Assembly: GCA_016719755.1 (NCBI GenBank)
Contig: JADJYM010000013.1
Span: 84,325 to 148,324, forward strand
Length of the DNA: 64,000 nt
Reading direction: 5' to 3'
Source: Novosphingobium sp.
GTDB taxonomy: Bacteria; Pseudomonadota; Alphaproteobacteria; Sphingomonadales; Sphingomonadaceae
How positions within the stretch are numbered: the first letter of the stretch is position 1; each line of letters opens with the position of its first letter. Positions 36,771-46,141 of this stretch are shown here, piece by piece. The translations under genes were made by a program, and so were the position numbers. The notes beneath the pieces were generated by a model. The model saw only the letters and a program-made list of their open reading frames with translations, did no database searches and was not told the DNA's origin.

Positions 36771-37504
36771 TGGGTGGTGACCTGCACGCGGACAAGGTGG
36801 CGCTTGCTGGCCGCCTGCTGGACATCTCCGCCACTCTGCGCCCCGGCGAAGTCACCGCGATCTGCGGGCCTAACGGGGCGGGCAAGTCCAGCCTGCTTTC
36901 GTGCCTTGCCGGATTGCTGGCCCCGGATGGCGGCCAGGTGGCGCTGGGTGGCACGCTGCTCACCGCCCTGCCACCGCGCGAGCGGGCGCGGGCGATCGGC
37001 TATCTGCCGCAGACCGCGGAGGCCGCCTGGGACATTTCGGTCGAAACACTGGCCGGGCTGGGCCGCATCCCGTGGGGCGATGCGGCTGCCGGGCCGGTCG
37101 AAGCCGCGCTGGAGGCGCTCCAGCTTCGGGATCTGCGCGCCCGGCCATTGTCGCGCCTGTCCGGCGGGGAGCGCGCGCGGGCGCTGCTGGCGCGGGTTCT
37201 GGCCGGTCAGCCGCGCTGGCTGCTGGCCGACGAGCCGCTCGCCAATCTTGATCTTGCCCACGGCGCGGCGCTGGTCGCGCGGCTGCGGGGGCTGGCGGCG
37301 CAGGGCATGGGGGTGGTGCTGGTGCTCCACGACCTGGCCCAGGCCATGAACCACGCCGACCGGGTGCTGGTGCTGAGCGGCGGGCGCCTGATTGCCGACG
37401 GCCCGCCGGACGAGGCACTGCACCAGGATGTGATCGCGGGCGTCTGGGGGATCAAGGCGCGCTGGCTGGGCGATGCCGGCCACCGCGCCCTGGCGCTGGG
37501 GTAA
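36770..37504 (+). CDS. btuD: Cobalamin ABC transporter ATPase BtuD
   Basis: 244 residues. Walker A GPNGAGKSSLLS, Q-loop YLPQTAEA, signature LSGGERARALLAR, Walker B WLLADEPLANLDLAH and H-loop VLVLHDLAQAMNHAD are all intact, so it should hydrolyse ATP. The ATG at 36770 overlaps the btuC stop. It ends the riboswitch-controlled operon btuBFCD; a REP palindrome follows directly. Confidence 0.94.
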   Translation: MGGDLHADKVALAGRLLDISATLRPGEVTAICGPNGAGKSSLLSCLAGLLAPDGGQVALGGTLLTALPPRERARAIGYLPQTAEAAWDISVETLAGLGRIPWGDAAAGPVEAALEALQLRDLRARPLSRLSGGERARALLARVLAGQPRWLLADEPLANLDLAHGAALVARLRGLAAQGMGVVLVLHDLAQAMNHADRVLVLSGGRLIADGPPDEALHQDVIAGVWGIKARWLGDAGHRALALG

Positions 37505-37514
37505 ACCAGCCGGA

Positions 37515-37602
37515 CGTTCGTCATTGCGAGGACGAAGCCCGAAGCAATCCAGAGTGGTTTGCGCGGCCCTGGATTGCTTCGCTGCGCTCGCAATGACGAG
37601 CG
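37515..37602. repeat. CATTGCGAG-type REP palindrome
   Basis: Starts CGTTCGTCATTGCGAGGACG and ends CGCTGCGCTCGCAATGACGA, with GAAGCAATCCAG and CTGGATTGCTTC as inner arms. The core GTGGTTTGCGCGGCCCTGGAT is shared with the element at 22691-22778. It lies between convergent btuD and the M3 peptidase and may serve as a bidirectional terminator. Confidence 0.8.
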
Positions 37603-37622
37603 GTTGATGGAAGGCGGCGCTT

Positions 37623-39794
37623 CTACTTCAGTCCGCGCGCCTTCAGCATCGGCTCGACCCCCGGATCGCGGCCCGCGAAGGCGCGGTACATTTCCGCATA
37701 GTCGCGGCTGTTGCCCTGGCTGAGCACCATGTCGCGGAATCGCTGACCGTTGGCGCGGGTCATGCCGCCGTTGTCCACGAACCACTGGTAGGCATCATGA
37801 TCGAGCATCTCGGTCCACAGGTAGGCGTAATAGCCCGCCGCATAGCCGCCGCCCCAGATGTGGCGGAAATAGCTGGTGCGATAGCGCGGAGGGATGCGCG
37901 CGATGTCGAGCCCGGTCGCGGCGAGCGCCTGCCTTTCAAACGCATCGGGATCCTGCTGCCCGGCGCTGGCAGGGAGCGCATGCCACTTCTGATCGAGCAG
38001 CGCGGCGGAAACCAGTTCGCCCAGCGCATACCCCTGGTTGAACCGCTGTGCCTTCTGCACCCGCTCGACCAGAGCCTTTGGCATGGGTTCGCCAGTCTTG
38101 TAGTGCTTGGCGAAGTTGGCGAACACGCGCGGCTCCATCATCCAGTTCTCGTTGAACTGGCTGGGGAACTCCACGAAATCGCGCGCGGTGTTGGCCCCGG
38201 CGATCGAGGGGTAGCGCTGGTTCGAGAGGATGCCGTGCAGGGCATGGCCGAATTCGTGGAACATGGTGTTCGCATCGTCGAAGCTGATCAGCTGCGGCTG
38301 GCCGGGTGCGGGCTTGGGCGAGTTCTGGACGTTGAACACCACCGGCCTGGTCCCGAACAGGTGCGACTGTTCGACGAAGTTCGACATCCACGCGCCGCCC
38401 TGCTTGTTGTCGCGCGTCCACGGGTCGAAATAGAACAGCGCAAGTTCGCTGCCGTCGGCATCGTAGACGGTGTAGACGGTTACGTCCGGGTGATAGACCG
38501 GCAGGTCGGTGCGCTTCCTGAAGGTCAGCCCGTAAAGCTGGCCCGCAGCAAAGAACACGCCGTTTTCCAGCACGTTGGTGATCTCGAAATAGGGCTTCAC
38601 CTGGCTTTCGTCGATGTCGTACTTCGCCTTGCGGACCTTCTCGGCATAGAAATCCCAGTCCCATGGCTGGACGGTGAGCCGGCCGCCGGTCTTGCGGATC
38701 ATCGCGTTGATCTCGGCAACCTCGCGGCCCTGCTGCCGGGCCAGCGCGGGCACCAGCCCTTCCATGAAGCGGATCGCGGTGGCGGGGTTCTTCGCCATCT
38801 GGTCGCTCATGGTGAAACTGGCAAAGTCGCCATAGCCAAGCAGCCGGGCCTTTTCGGCGCGCAGCCGGGCGAGTTCGGCGATCAGTGCGCGGGTATCGTT
38901 GGCATCGCCGCGCAGGGCGCGGGTCGAGGCGGCCTCGAACAGGGCGCGGCGGGTATCGCGGCTGGTCAGGTTCACCAGCAGCGGCTGCTGCGTGGTGTTC
39001 TGCAGCGCAAGCACGTACTTGCCCTTCAGCCCCCGGTCCTCGGCGGCCTTGGCGGCGGCGGCGATGTCGGCGGGGGAAAGGCCCGCCAGCTTGGCCTTGC
39101 TGTCCACCACCAGCGCGGCATCCCGGGTCGCGGCGGTCAGTTTCTGGCCAAAGTCGGTCTGGAGCGTCGAGATCCGGCCGTTGAGCGCTTTCAGCTGCTC
39201 CTTCTGGGCGGAATCGAGCAGCGCGCCGTTCTGGACGAAGCGTTCGTGCGTCAGGGTCAGCAGGCGCAGCTGGTCGGGCGCCAGGTTCAGGCTGGCGCGC
39301 TGGTCGTAGAGCGTCTTGACCCGGGCAAACAGCTTGTCGTTGAGGTAGATCGCATCGCGCAGCGCGGCCAGCTTGGGCGCGATTTCGCTGTCGATCCTGT
39401 CGAGCGTCGGATTGGTGTTGGCAGCGGTCAGCGCGCTGAACACCGCATTGGCGCGGTCCAGCATCTGGCCCGAACGCTCCATCGCCTCCAGCGTGTTGGC
39501 AAAGGTCGGAGCCTCGGGGTTATTGGCGATTGCCTCGATCTCGGCGCGCTTGATGGCGATGCCCTGTTCGATCGCGGGCTGGAAATCGCTGTCCTTGATC
39601 CTGGAGAAGTCGGGTGCCTGGAATGGCAGGCTGGACGGCTGGGCGAACACGCCGGTGCCCTCGGGAATGACCGGCGCATAAGGCGCGGGGGCAGGGCTGG
39701 CAGCGGCAACGGGGGGAGGGGTCACAAGGGCCTCCTTGGGAGCGCAGGCGGCAAGGGCCAGCGCGGTGAGCGGAAAAAGGGCAAGACTACGCAT
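37623..39794 (-). CDS. M3-family metallopeptidase, Dcp-like, lipoprotein
   Basis: 723 residues. A lipoprotein signal (LALAACAPKEA) is followed by a Pro/Ala-rich tether, then the large helical thimet-oligopeptidase fold. The zinc motif HEFGHALHGILS lies near residue 508, with the third-ligand Glu expected about 25 residues on; GGYAAGYYAYLWTEMLDHDAY is the substrate-binding hairpin of M3 enzymes. It probably acts in the periplasm as a dipeptidyl carboxypeptidase or oligopeptidase. The start at ATG 39794 has GGAGGA upstream. Confidence 0.92.
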   Translation of the reverse strand: MRSLALFPLTALALAACAPKEALVTPPPVAAASPAPAPYAPVIPEGTGVFAQPSSLPFQAPDFSRIKDSDFQPAIEQGIAIKRAEIEAIANNPEAPTFANTLEAMERSGQMLDRANAVFSALTAANTNPTLDRIDSEIAPKLAALRDAIYLNDKLFARVKTLYDQRASLNLAPDQLRLLTLTHERFVQNGALLDSAQKEQLKALNGRISTLQTDFGQKLTAATRDAALVVDSKAKLAGLSPADIAAAAKAAEDRGLKGKYVLALQNTTQQPLLVNLTSRDTRRALFEAASTRALRGDANDTRALIAELARLRAEKARLLGYGDFASFTMSDQMAKNPATAIRFMEGLVPALARQQGREVAEINAMIRKTGGRLTVQPWDWDFYAEKVRKAKYDIDESQVKPYFEITNVLENGVFFAAGQLYGLTFRKRTDLPVYHPDVTVYTVYDADGSELALFYFDPWTRDNKQGGAWMSNFVEQSHLFGTRPVVFNVQNSPKPAPGQPQLISFDDANTMFHEFGHALHGILSNQRYPSIAGANTARDFVEFPSQFNENWMMEPRVFANFAKHYKTGEPMPKALVERVQKAQRFNQGYALGELVSAALLDQKWHALPASAGQQDPDAFERQALAATGLDIARIPPRYRTSYFRHIWGGGYAAGYYAYLWTEMLDHDAYQWFVDNGGMTRANGQRFRDMVLSQGNSRDYAEMYRAFAGRDPGVEPMLKARGLK

Positions 39795-39864
39795 CGTTGG
39801 GTCCTCCAACGGACGAGGGCCGACGCGCGGCGCCGCCCTCAAACCGGAAATCAGGGGCGGGTGA

Positions 39865-41919
39865 TCACCAGATCTTCGCGCGCTTTTCGGGCGCGATGTA
39901 CAGCTTGTCGCCCTGCTTGACGCCGAACGCATCGTACCAGGCGTCAATGTTGCGGACCGGGCCGAACAGGCGGAACCGGTCCGGGCTGTGCGGATCGGTC
40001 GCGACCTGCTGGCGCAGCGAATCCTCGCGGGTCTTGGACCGCCAGGCCTGCGCCCAGCCCCAGAACAGGCGCTGCTTGCCGGTCAGCCCGTCGAGCACCG
40101 GCGGCTCGGCCCCGTTCAGCGACATCAGATAGGCGTCATAGGCAATTTGCAGACCCGCGTGGTCGGCGATGTTCTCGCCCATGGTGAGGTCCGGATTGAT
40201 GAAGGCGCCGGGGACGGCCTCATACCTGGCGTACTGTTCGCCCAGAACCCTGGCGCGTTCCTCGAACCTTTTGCCGTCGCCTTCGGCCCACCAGTCACGC
40301 ACCGCGCCGGTGGCGTCGATCTTGCGGCCCTGGTCGTCGAAGCCATGGGTGATCTCGTGGCCGATGATCGCGCCGATCGCGCCATAGTTGACCGCATCGT
40401 CGGCATTGGGATCGAACAGCGGGGCCTGGAGGATGCCCGCCGGGAACACGATCTTGTTTTCCAGCCCGCCGTTGTAGGCGTTCACCGTCTGCGGGTTCAT
40501 GCCCCACTTCTTGCGGTCGACCTTCTTGCCAAGGTCGCTCATCGCGTAGTCCGCGTTGAACTTTCCGGCGCGCTGGACATTGCCGTAAAGGTCGCCCGCA
40601 TCGATGACGAGCGCATCATAGCTGCGGAACGTGTCGGGATAGCCAACCATCACGTCCATCCGCGACAGCTTGAGCAGCGCGGCTTCCTTGGTGGCGGGGC
40701 TCATCCAGTCGTTGGACCTGATCCGCCCGGCCATGGCGACCTTCAGGTTGGCGACCAGCGCATCCATCTTGGCCTTGGACGAGGCGGGGAAGTGGCGGGC
40801 GACATAGTCCTGACCCACCAGATCGCCCAGCGAGGTATCGACCAGGCTCACCGCGCGCTTCCAGCGCGGCCGGATCTGGCCCACGCCCGACAGCGACCGG
40901 GTATATTCAAAGCGGCTGTCGACCATCGCCCTGGTGAGATAGGGCGAGGCCTGGCTGGCGATGTGGAACTGCTGCCACAGCTTGAGCGTGGCAAGCGGGG
41001 TTTCGGCGTAGAGCGCGGCAAGATCGCGCACCGCGGTGTTCTCGCCCACCAGGATGCGCGTCTGCGGGGCGATGCCCGCGCCCGCGAAATAGGCCGTCCA
41101 GTCGATGCCGGGGGCATAGCTGGCCAGTTCGGCGGTGGAATAGATGTTGTTGATCTTGGTGATGTCGCGGCGGTCGGCGATCTTCCAGCTCTTTTCCGCG
41201 ACCCTGCTTTCGAAAGCGAAGATCGCCTCGGCCGCCGCCTTGGGGTTGGGGTTGCCGATCGCCTTCATCGTCCGCTCAAGGTAGGCGCGGTAGGCGTCAC
41301 GCTGCTTGGCGAACTGCGGCGCGGTGTAATATTCGCGCTCGGGCAGACCGAGGCCGCTCTGCCCCAGGCCCAGGATGTTCATTTCCGGATTGGCGGTATC
41401 GGGCAGCACGCCCATGTCGACCAGGGTGATTCCGAACTTGCCGTTGGTGCCGCCCATGAACCGCGCGAAATCGGCCTTGGTCCTGAGTTTGGCGACGGCG
41501 GCGAGATCCTTCTTCAGCGGGGCAAGGCCCAGCTTCTCGATCTTCGCCTCGTCCATGAAGCTGGCATAGAGCGCGCCGTACTTGCTGCTGGCCGGGGCCT
41601 TGGTGATCAGTTCGCGCAGCTGGCTAGAGGTCCGCTCGCTCAGGTCATAGAAGGTGCCGACGCTGGGGCGGTCGGCCGGAATTTCGGTGGCATCGTCCCA
41701 CTTGCCCGAAGTGTGGCGGAAGAAGTCGTCGCCTGCGCGTGCGCTGGTATCGCCGCCAGCCAGATCGACGCCCCAGGCGCCGATCGCGGCCTTCGCCGGG
41801 GCGTGGCCAGCGTGGGCTGCATGATCATGGGCGGCGGGGGTGGCGGCGGTCTGGGCAGTCAGCGGCGCGGCGGCCAGTGCGCAAAGCGCTGCGGTAGCCA
41901 GAAGGTGGCGCGATTTCAT
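39865..41919 (-). CDS. pepO: M13-family metallopeptidase, PepO/neprilysin-like, secreted
   Basis: 684 residues. A signal peptide (MKSRHLLATAALCALAAAPLTAQ) is followed by a His-rich stretch (AHDHAAHAGHAP) before the M13 N-terminal domain (DDFFRHTSGKWDDATEIPAD). The catalytic zinc site is IGHEITHGFDDQGRKID, with MGENIADHAGLQIAYDAY supplying the third ligand and SPDRFRLFGPVRNIDAWYDAF near the C-terminus. A periplasmic oligopeptidase. The His-rich linker could bind metal. It lies 70 bases upstream of the M3 peptidase on the same strand; cotranscription is possible. Confidence 0.94.
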   Translation of the reverse strand: MKSRHLLATAALCALAAAPLTAQTAATPAAHDHAAHAGHAPAKAAIGAWGVDLAGGDTSARAGDDFFRHTSGKWDDATEIPADRPSVGTFYDLSERTSSQLRELITKAPASSKYGALYASFMDEAKIEKLGLAPLKKDLAAVAKLRTKADFARFMGGTNGKFGITLVDMGVLPDTANPEMNILGLGQSGLGLPEREYYTAPQFAKQRDAYRAYLERTMKAIGNPNPKAAAEAIFAFESRVAEKSWKIADRRDITKINNIYSTAELASYAPGIDWTAYFAGAGIAPQTRILVGENTAVRDLAALYAETPLATLKLWQQFHIASQASPYLTRAMVDSRFEYTRSLSGVGQIRPRWKRAVSLVDTSLGDLVGQDYVARHFPASSKAKMDALVANLKVAMAGRIRSNDWMSPATKEAALLKLSRMDVMVGYPDTFRSYDALVIDAGDLYGNVQRAGKFNADYAMSDLGKKVDRKKWGMNPQTVNAYNGGLENKIVFPAGILQAPLFDPNADDAVNYGAIGAIIGHEITHGFDDQGRKIDATGAVRDWWAEGDGKRFEERARVLGEQYARYEAVPGAFINPDLTMGENIADHAGLQIAYDAYLMSLNGAEPPVLDGLTGKQRLFWGWAQAWRSKTREDSLRQQVATDPHSPDRFRLFGPVRNIDAWYDAFGVKQGDKLYIAPEKRAKIW

Positions 41920-42084
41920 GGTGTTGCGAACTCCGGTTTTTATGGGCGCAGTCGGCTGATTGGCCGGACGCCGGTCTGCCGCCTGCCTCGCGCGCGGCCC
42001 CAGATGTGTCAATGTCGTTCGCAGAACGCCATGTGCGGTTGGTCGGGCGGTGGTGAAAGCCGGGTGCCGGGCCTTGCGGGAATC

Positions 42085-42099
42085 GAACAGATGTGGAAC
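42085..42099. promoter_or_regulatory. LexA (SOS) box before uvrA
   Basis: GAACAGATGTGGAAC fits the alphaproteobacterial LexA consensus GAAC-N7-GAAC exactly and ends 10 bases before the uvrA ATG at 42110. uvrA is a classical SOS gene. LexA bound here would block transcription start or early elongation. Confidence 0.85.
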
Positions 42100-42109
42100 A
42101 GCGCATTCC

Positions 42110-45067
42110 ATGTCGCTCAGCAAAATCGTCGTCCGGGGTGCCCGGGAACACAACCTCAAGGGCTTTGATGTCGAGCTGCCGCGCGACAGCCTGATCGTGA
42201 TTACCGGCCTGTCGGGTTCGGGCAAGTCAAGCCTCGCGTTCGATACGATCTATGCCGAAGGGCAGCGGCGCTATGTCGAGAGCCTTTCGGCCTATGCGCG
42301 CCAGTTTCTGGAAATGATGCAGAAGCCGGACGTGGAGCATATCGACGGCCTGTCCCCGGCAATCTCGATCGAGCAGAAGACCACCAGCCGCAACCCGCGC
42401 TCGACGGTCGCCACGGTGACCGAGATCTACGATTACATGCGCCTGCTGTGGGCGCGGGTGGGGGTGCCCTACAGTCCGGCCACCGGCCTGCCGATCGCGG
42501 CGCAGACCGTCAGCCAGATGGTCGACCGGGTGATGGCCCTGCCAGAGGGCACACGCGGCTATCTGCTTGCCCCCGTGGTGCGGGCGCGCAAGGGCGAATA
42601 CCGCCGCGAACTCGCCGAATGGCAGAAGGCGGGCTACACCCGCGTGCGGATCGACGGCGAGCTTTACGCGATCGAGGACGCCCCCGCGCTCGACAAGAAG
42701 TACAAGCACGACATCGAAGTGGTGGTTGACCGCGTTGCCGTGCGCGAAGGGATCGAGACGCGCCTCGCCGACAGTTTCGAACAAGCCCTGAAACTGGCCG
42801 AGGGGCTGGTCTATTTCGACCTTGCGGACACGACTGTTGCCGAAGTCACCAAGGCTCCGTTCGCATCGAGCGCGGTCGAGACACCTGCGCGCGACGTCTC
42901 GACTGCGCTCGATGCGAACGGGCCGGGGGGTAAGATGAAGGGGGCGGGCCTGCCGCCCAACCGCATCGTCTTTTCCGAGAAGTTCGCCTGTCCCGTCTCC
43001 GGCTTCACCATCGAAAGCGTGGAGCCGCGCCTGTTCAGCTTCAACGCGCCGCAGGGCGCGTGTCCCGCCTGCGATGGGCTGGGCGAAAAGCTGCTGTTCG
43101 ATCCGCAGCTGGTCGTGCCGAACGAGATGCTCAGCCTCAAGCAGGGTGCGGTGGTGCCCTGGGCCAAGTCCAACCCGCCTTCGCCCTATTACATGCAGGT
43201 GCTCTCCAGCCTGGCGGCCGAATTCGGCTTCAGCCTGGAGACGCCATGGCAGGACCTGCCGGTGGAAGTGCGCATCGTGATCCTGCACGGAACGGCAGGC
43301 CGTCCGGTGCCGCTGACCTTCACTGACGGCAAGAAGAGCTACACGGTCAACAAGGCTTTCGAAGGGGTGATCGGCAACCTCAACCGCCGGATGCTCCAGA
43401 CCGAAAGCGCCTGGATGCGCGAGGAGCTGGGCAAGTTCCAGACCGCCCAGCCGTGCGAGACCTGCGAGGGCAAGCGCCTCAAGCCCGAGGCGCTGGCGGT
43501 GAAGGTGGGGGGCGATGACATTTCCAGCGTCACCCGCCTGTCGGTGGCGGCGGCGGTGGAATGGTTCGGCGGCCTGAACGAGCGGCTGACCAGCCAGCAG
43601 CAGCAGATCGCCCGGGCGATCCTCAAGGAGATCAACGAGCGGCTGGGGTTCCTCAACAACGTCGGCCTCGATTACCTCAATCTCGACCGCACTTCGGGCA
43701 CGCTGTCGGGCGGGGAAAGCCAGCGCATCCGGCTGGCCAGCCAGATCGGATCGGGCCTGTCGGGCGTGCTTTACGTGCTGGATGAACCCAGCATCGGCCT
43801 GCACCAGCGCGACAACGACCGGCTGCTGGAAACGCTGCGGCGGCTGCGCGATCTTGGCAACACGGTGATCGTGGTCGAACATGACGAGGACGCGATCCGC
43901 ACGGCTGACCATATTGTCGATCTTGGCCCCGGCGCAGGCGTCCACGGCGGGGAGATCGTCGCGCAGGGGACGCTGAAGGACATCCTCAAAAACAAGGACA
44001 GCCTGACCGGCCAGTACCTTTCGGGCGCGCGGCGGATCGAGGTTCCCAAGCAGCGGCGCAAGGGCAACGGCCATTTCATCACGGTCCACAATGCGCGGGC
44101 CAACAACCTGCGGAACGTCACCGCCAGCATCCCGCTGGGCACTTTTACCTGCGTGACCGGCGTTTCGGGATCGGGCAAATCGAGCTTTACCATCGACACG
44201 CTCCACGCCGGAGCGGCGCGGGCGCTCAATGGCGCACGGGTGATTGCCGGGGCGCACGACAAGATCACCGGCCTCGAAATGTGCGACAAGGTGATCGAGA
44301 TCGACCAGTCACCCATCGGTCGCACTCCGCGCAGCAATCCGGCGACCTATACCGGCGCCTTCACCCAGATCCGCGACTGGTTCGCCGGCCTGCCCGAAAG
44401 CGCGGCGCGCGGGTACAAGGCCGGGCGGTTCAGCTTCAACGTCAAGGGCGGGCGCTGCGAGGCGTGCCAGGGCGACGGACTGATCAAGATCGAGATGCAC
44501 TTCCTGCCCGACGTTTACGTCACCTGCGAGGAGTGCCACGGCAAGCGTTACAACCGCGAAACGCTGGAAGTGAAGTTCAAGGGGCTGTCGATTGCCGACG
44601 TGCTCGACATGACGATCGAGGACGCGGAAGAGTTCTTCAAGGCGGTCCCGCCGATCCGCGACAAGATGCACATGCTGAACGAGGTTGGCCTGGGCTATGT
44701 CAAGGTCGGCCAGCAGGCGACCACCCTGTCGGGCGGCGAGGCGCAGCGGGTCAAGCTGGCCAAGGAACTGTCGCGCCGCTCCACGGGCCAGACGCTGTAT
44801 ATCCTCGACGAGCCGACCACGGGCCTCCACTTCGAGGACGTGCGCAAGCTGCTGGAAGTGCTGCACCGGCTGGTCGACCAGGGCAATTCGGTAGTGGTGA
44901 TCGAACACAACCTCGATGTCATCAAGACCGCCGACTGGCTGCTCGACCTCGGTCCCGAAGGCGGGGTGCGCGGCGGGGAGATCGTGGCAGAAGGCACGCC
45001 GGAGGCGGTTGCCGCCAATCCGCGCAGCTTCACCGGGCATTACCTGAAGCCGCTGCTGGAGCGCTGA
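42110..45067 (+). CDS. uvrA: Excinuclease ABC subunit A
   Basis: 985 residues; damage-recognition ATPase of nucleotide excision repair. The first nucleotide-binding domain has [20 protein letters not shown] near residue 30. Zinc-finger cysteines occur in CPVSGF ... [10 protein letters not shown] (the first module usually reads CPVCG, so Cys to Ser in one position), [14 protein letters not shown], and [16 protein letters not shown] ... [14 protein letters not shown]. Signature motifs are [16 protein letters not shown] and [16 protein letters not shown], and the second Walker A is [13 protein letters not shown] near residue 684. A LexA box precedes it. Residues 250-270 are encoded by an inserted palindromic repeat. 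Confidence 0.96.
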   Translation: MSLSKIVVRGAREHNLKGFDVELPRDSLIVITGLSGSGKSSLAFDTIYAEGQRRYVESLSAYARQFLEMMQKPDVEHIDGLSPAISIEQKTTSRNPRSTVATVTEIYDYMRLLWARVGVPYSPATGLPIAAQTVSQMVDRVMALPEGTRGYLLAPVVRARKGEYRRELAEWQKAGYTRVRIDGELYAIEDAPALDKKYKHDIEVVVDRVAVREGIETRLADSFEQALKLAEGLVYFDLADTTVAEVTKAPFASSAVETPARDVSTALDANGPGGKMKGAGLPPNRIVFSEKFACPVSGFTIESVEPRLFSFNAPQGACPACDGLGEKLLFDPQLVVPNEMLSLKQGAVVPWAKSNPPSPYYMQVLSSLAAEFGFSLETPWQDLPVEVRIVILHGTAGRPVPLTFTDGKKSYTVNKAFEGVIGNLNRRMLQTESAWMREELGKFQTAQPCETCEGKRLKPEALAVKVGGDDISSVTRLSVAAAVEWFGGLNERLTSQQQQIARAILKEINERLGFLNNVGLDYLNLDRTSGTLSGGESQRIRLASQIGSGLSGVLYVLDEPSIGLHQRDNDRLLETLRRLRDLGNTVIVVEHDEDAIRTADHIVDLGPGAGVHGGEIVAQGTLKDILKNKDSLTGQYLSGARRIEVPKQRRKGNGHFITVHNARANNLRNVTASIPLGTFTCVTGVSGSGKSSFTIDTLHAGAARALNGARVIAGAHDKITGLEMCDKVIEIDQSPIGRTPRSNPATYTGAFTQIRDWFAGLPESAARGYKAGRFSFNVKGGRCEACQGDGLIKIEMHFLPDVYVTCEECHGKRYNRETLEVKFKGLSIADVLDMTIEDAEEFFKAVPPIRDKMHMLNEVGLGYVKVGQQATTLSGGEAQRVKLAKELSRRSTGQTLYILDEPTTGLHFEDVRKLLEVLHRLVDQGNSVVVIEHNLDVIKTADWLLDLGPEGGVRGGEIVAEGTPEAVAANPRSFTGHYLKPLLER
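42858..42920. repeat. Palindromic repeat element inserted in frame inside uvrA
   Basis: The arms (42858-42882 and 42896-42920, 25 bases each, 24 complementary) match the arms of the intergenic palindrome at 45091-45158 with minor changes. The element encodes about 21 residues ([19 protein letters not shown] core) without breaking the frame, just ahead of the first zinc-binding module. Confidence 0.9.
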
Positions 45068-45090
45068 CCGCTCCGTCAGGCCCGATTTAG

Positions 45091-45158
45091 CCGTTCGTGT
45101 CGAGCGCAGTCGAGACACGTTAGCGCCCCCGTGTCTCGACTGCGCTCGACACGAACGG
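45091..45158. repeat. Intact intergenic palindromic repeat downstream of uvrA
   Basis: Two perfectly complementary 28-base arms (45091-45118 and 45131-45158), containing TCGAGCGCAGTCGAGACAC, separated by a 12-base loop. It is the intact form of the element inside uvrA; a single arm lies at 16787-16817. It sits between uvrA and the SDR and may double as a terminator hairpin. Confidence 0.92.
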
Positions 45159-45200
45159 AGCTTTGGGTGAGACTTGCCTGAGACAAATCAGGAGAGGACG

Positions 45201-45977
45201 ATGAGCGAACATATGGCCTTGCGCACCATGCGCGGACGCGCGGTGCTGGTGACCGGGGCGGGCAGCGGGATGGGCCGGGCGACGGCAGAGGTCTTTGCCG
45301 CCGACGGCGCCCACGTTGCCCTGACCGACCTGCCCGAAAGCCCGATTGACGAGATCGCGGCGCAGCTGCGCGCCAAGGGGCACAGCGCCGAGGCCTGGGC
45401 GCTCGACGTGACCGACCACGACGCCATCCGGCGGGTGACAAACGAGGTGGCGACGCGGTTCGGGCGGCTGGATGCGCTGGTCAACAACGCCGGGATCAGC
45501 GCCTTCTGCCCGATCGATGACGAAGCCTATGACATGATCTGGGACCGCGCGGTGGCCGTGCTGCTGACCGCGCACCAACGGTTGGTGCGCGCCGCTCTGC
45601 CACACCTGCGCCGCTCGGACGCGGGGCGGATCGTCAACATCGCCAGCACCGAGGCACTGGGCGCAACCAACCGCGACAGCCCCTATTGCGCCGCCAAGGC
45701 CGGCGTCACCGGCCTGACCCGCGCGCTGGCGGTGGAACTGGGCAAGGAAGGTATCACGGTCAACTGCATCTGCCCCGGCCCGATCCTGACCGGGATGACC
45801 GCCAAGGTGCCGGATGCCGACAAGGACATCTTCGCCCAGCGCCGCACCGCGCTGCGCCGCTATGGCCGGGCGGAGGAAGTGGCGCACATGACGCTGAGCC
45901 TGTGCCTGCCGGCCTCCAGCTATCTCACCGGCACGGTGATCCCGGTCGATGGCGGGCTGATGGCAAGGAATGCCTGA
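45201..45977 (+). CDS. Short-chain dehydrogenase/reductase (SDR)
   Basis: 258-residue classical SDR. NAD(P)-binding VLVTGAGSGMGRATAEVF with Asp following strand 2 (LTDLPES) suggests NAD(H) preference. VNNAGISAF, the catalytic Ser in NIASTEALGAT, YCAAKAG with Tyr and Lys, and ICPGPILTGMT complete the motif set. The start at ATG 45201 has AGGAGAGG upstream. The substrate is unknown. It is convergent with the acyl-CoA dehydrogenase pair, so any role in the same pathway is only suggested by proximity. Confidence 0.9.
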   Translation: MSEHMALRTMRGRAVLVTGAGSGMGRATAEVFAADGAHVALTDLPESPIDEIAAQLRAKGHSAEAWALDVTDHDAIRRVTNEVATRFGRLDALVNNAGISAFCPIDDEAYDMIWDRAVAVLLTAHQRLVRAALPHLRRSDAGRIVNIASTEALGATNRDSPYCAAKAGVTGLTRALAVELGKEGITVNCICPGPILTGMTAKVPDADKDIFAQRRTALRRYGRAEEVAHMTLSLCLPASSYLTGTVIPVDGGLMARNA

Positions 45978-45996
45978 ATTTGTCACGCGACGAAAA

Positions 45997-46121
45997 ACCC
46001 TCCCCCTTGAGGGGGAGGGTTGGGAGGGGGTGTGCGGCGCTGGCGTGGAACCCCCACCCCAACCCCTCCCCCGAGGGGAGGGGCTATTCAGGTCACCCCC
46101 TCCCCTGAGGGGAGGGGCTGT
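45997..46121. repeat. Cluster of C/G-rich palindromic repeats between convergent genes
   Basis: Contains CCCTCCCCCTTGAGGGGGAG, CCCCTCCCCCGAGGGGAGGG and CCCCTCCCCTGAGGGGAGGG in tandem, each a perfect or near-perfect hairpin. The SDR stop and the acyl-CoA dehydrogenase stop lie on either side, so the cluster can end both transcripts. Degenerate relatives occur at 54646-54672 and 56661-56764. Confidence 0.8.
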
Positions 46122-46141
46122 TCAGGCTTCAGCGCTGCGAC

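Noticed and set aside
42858-42920. Insertion sequence inside uvrA
   Set aside because: There is no transposase or target-site duplication; only a short palindrome is present and the frame is preserved.
45997-46121. CRISPR array
   Set aside because: The repeats are self-complementary G/C hairpins with irregular spacing and no unique spacers of constant length.
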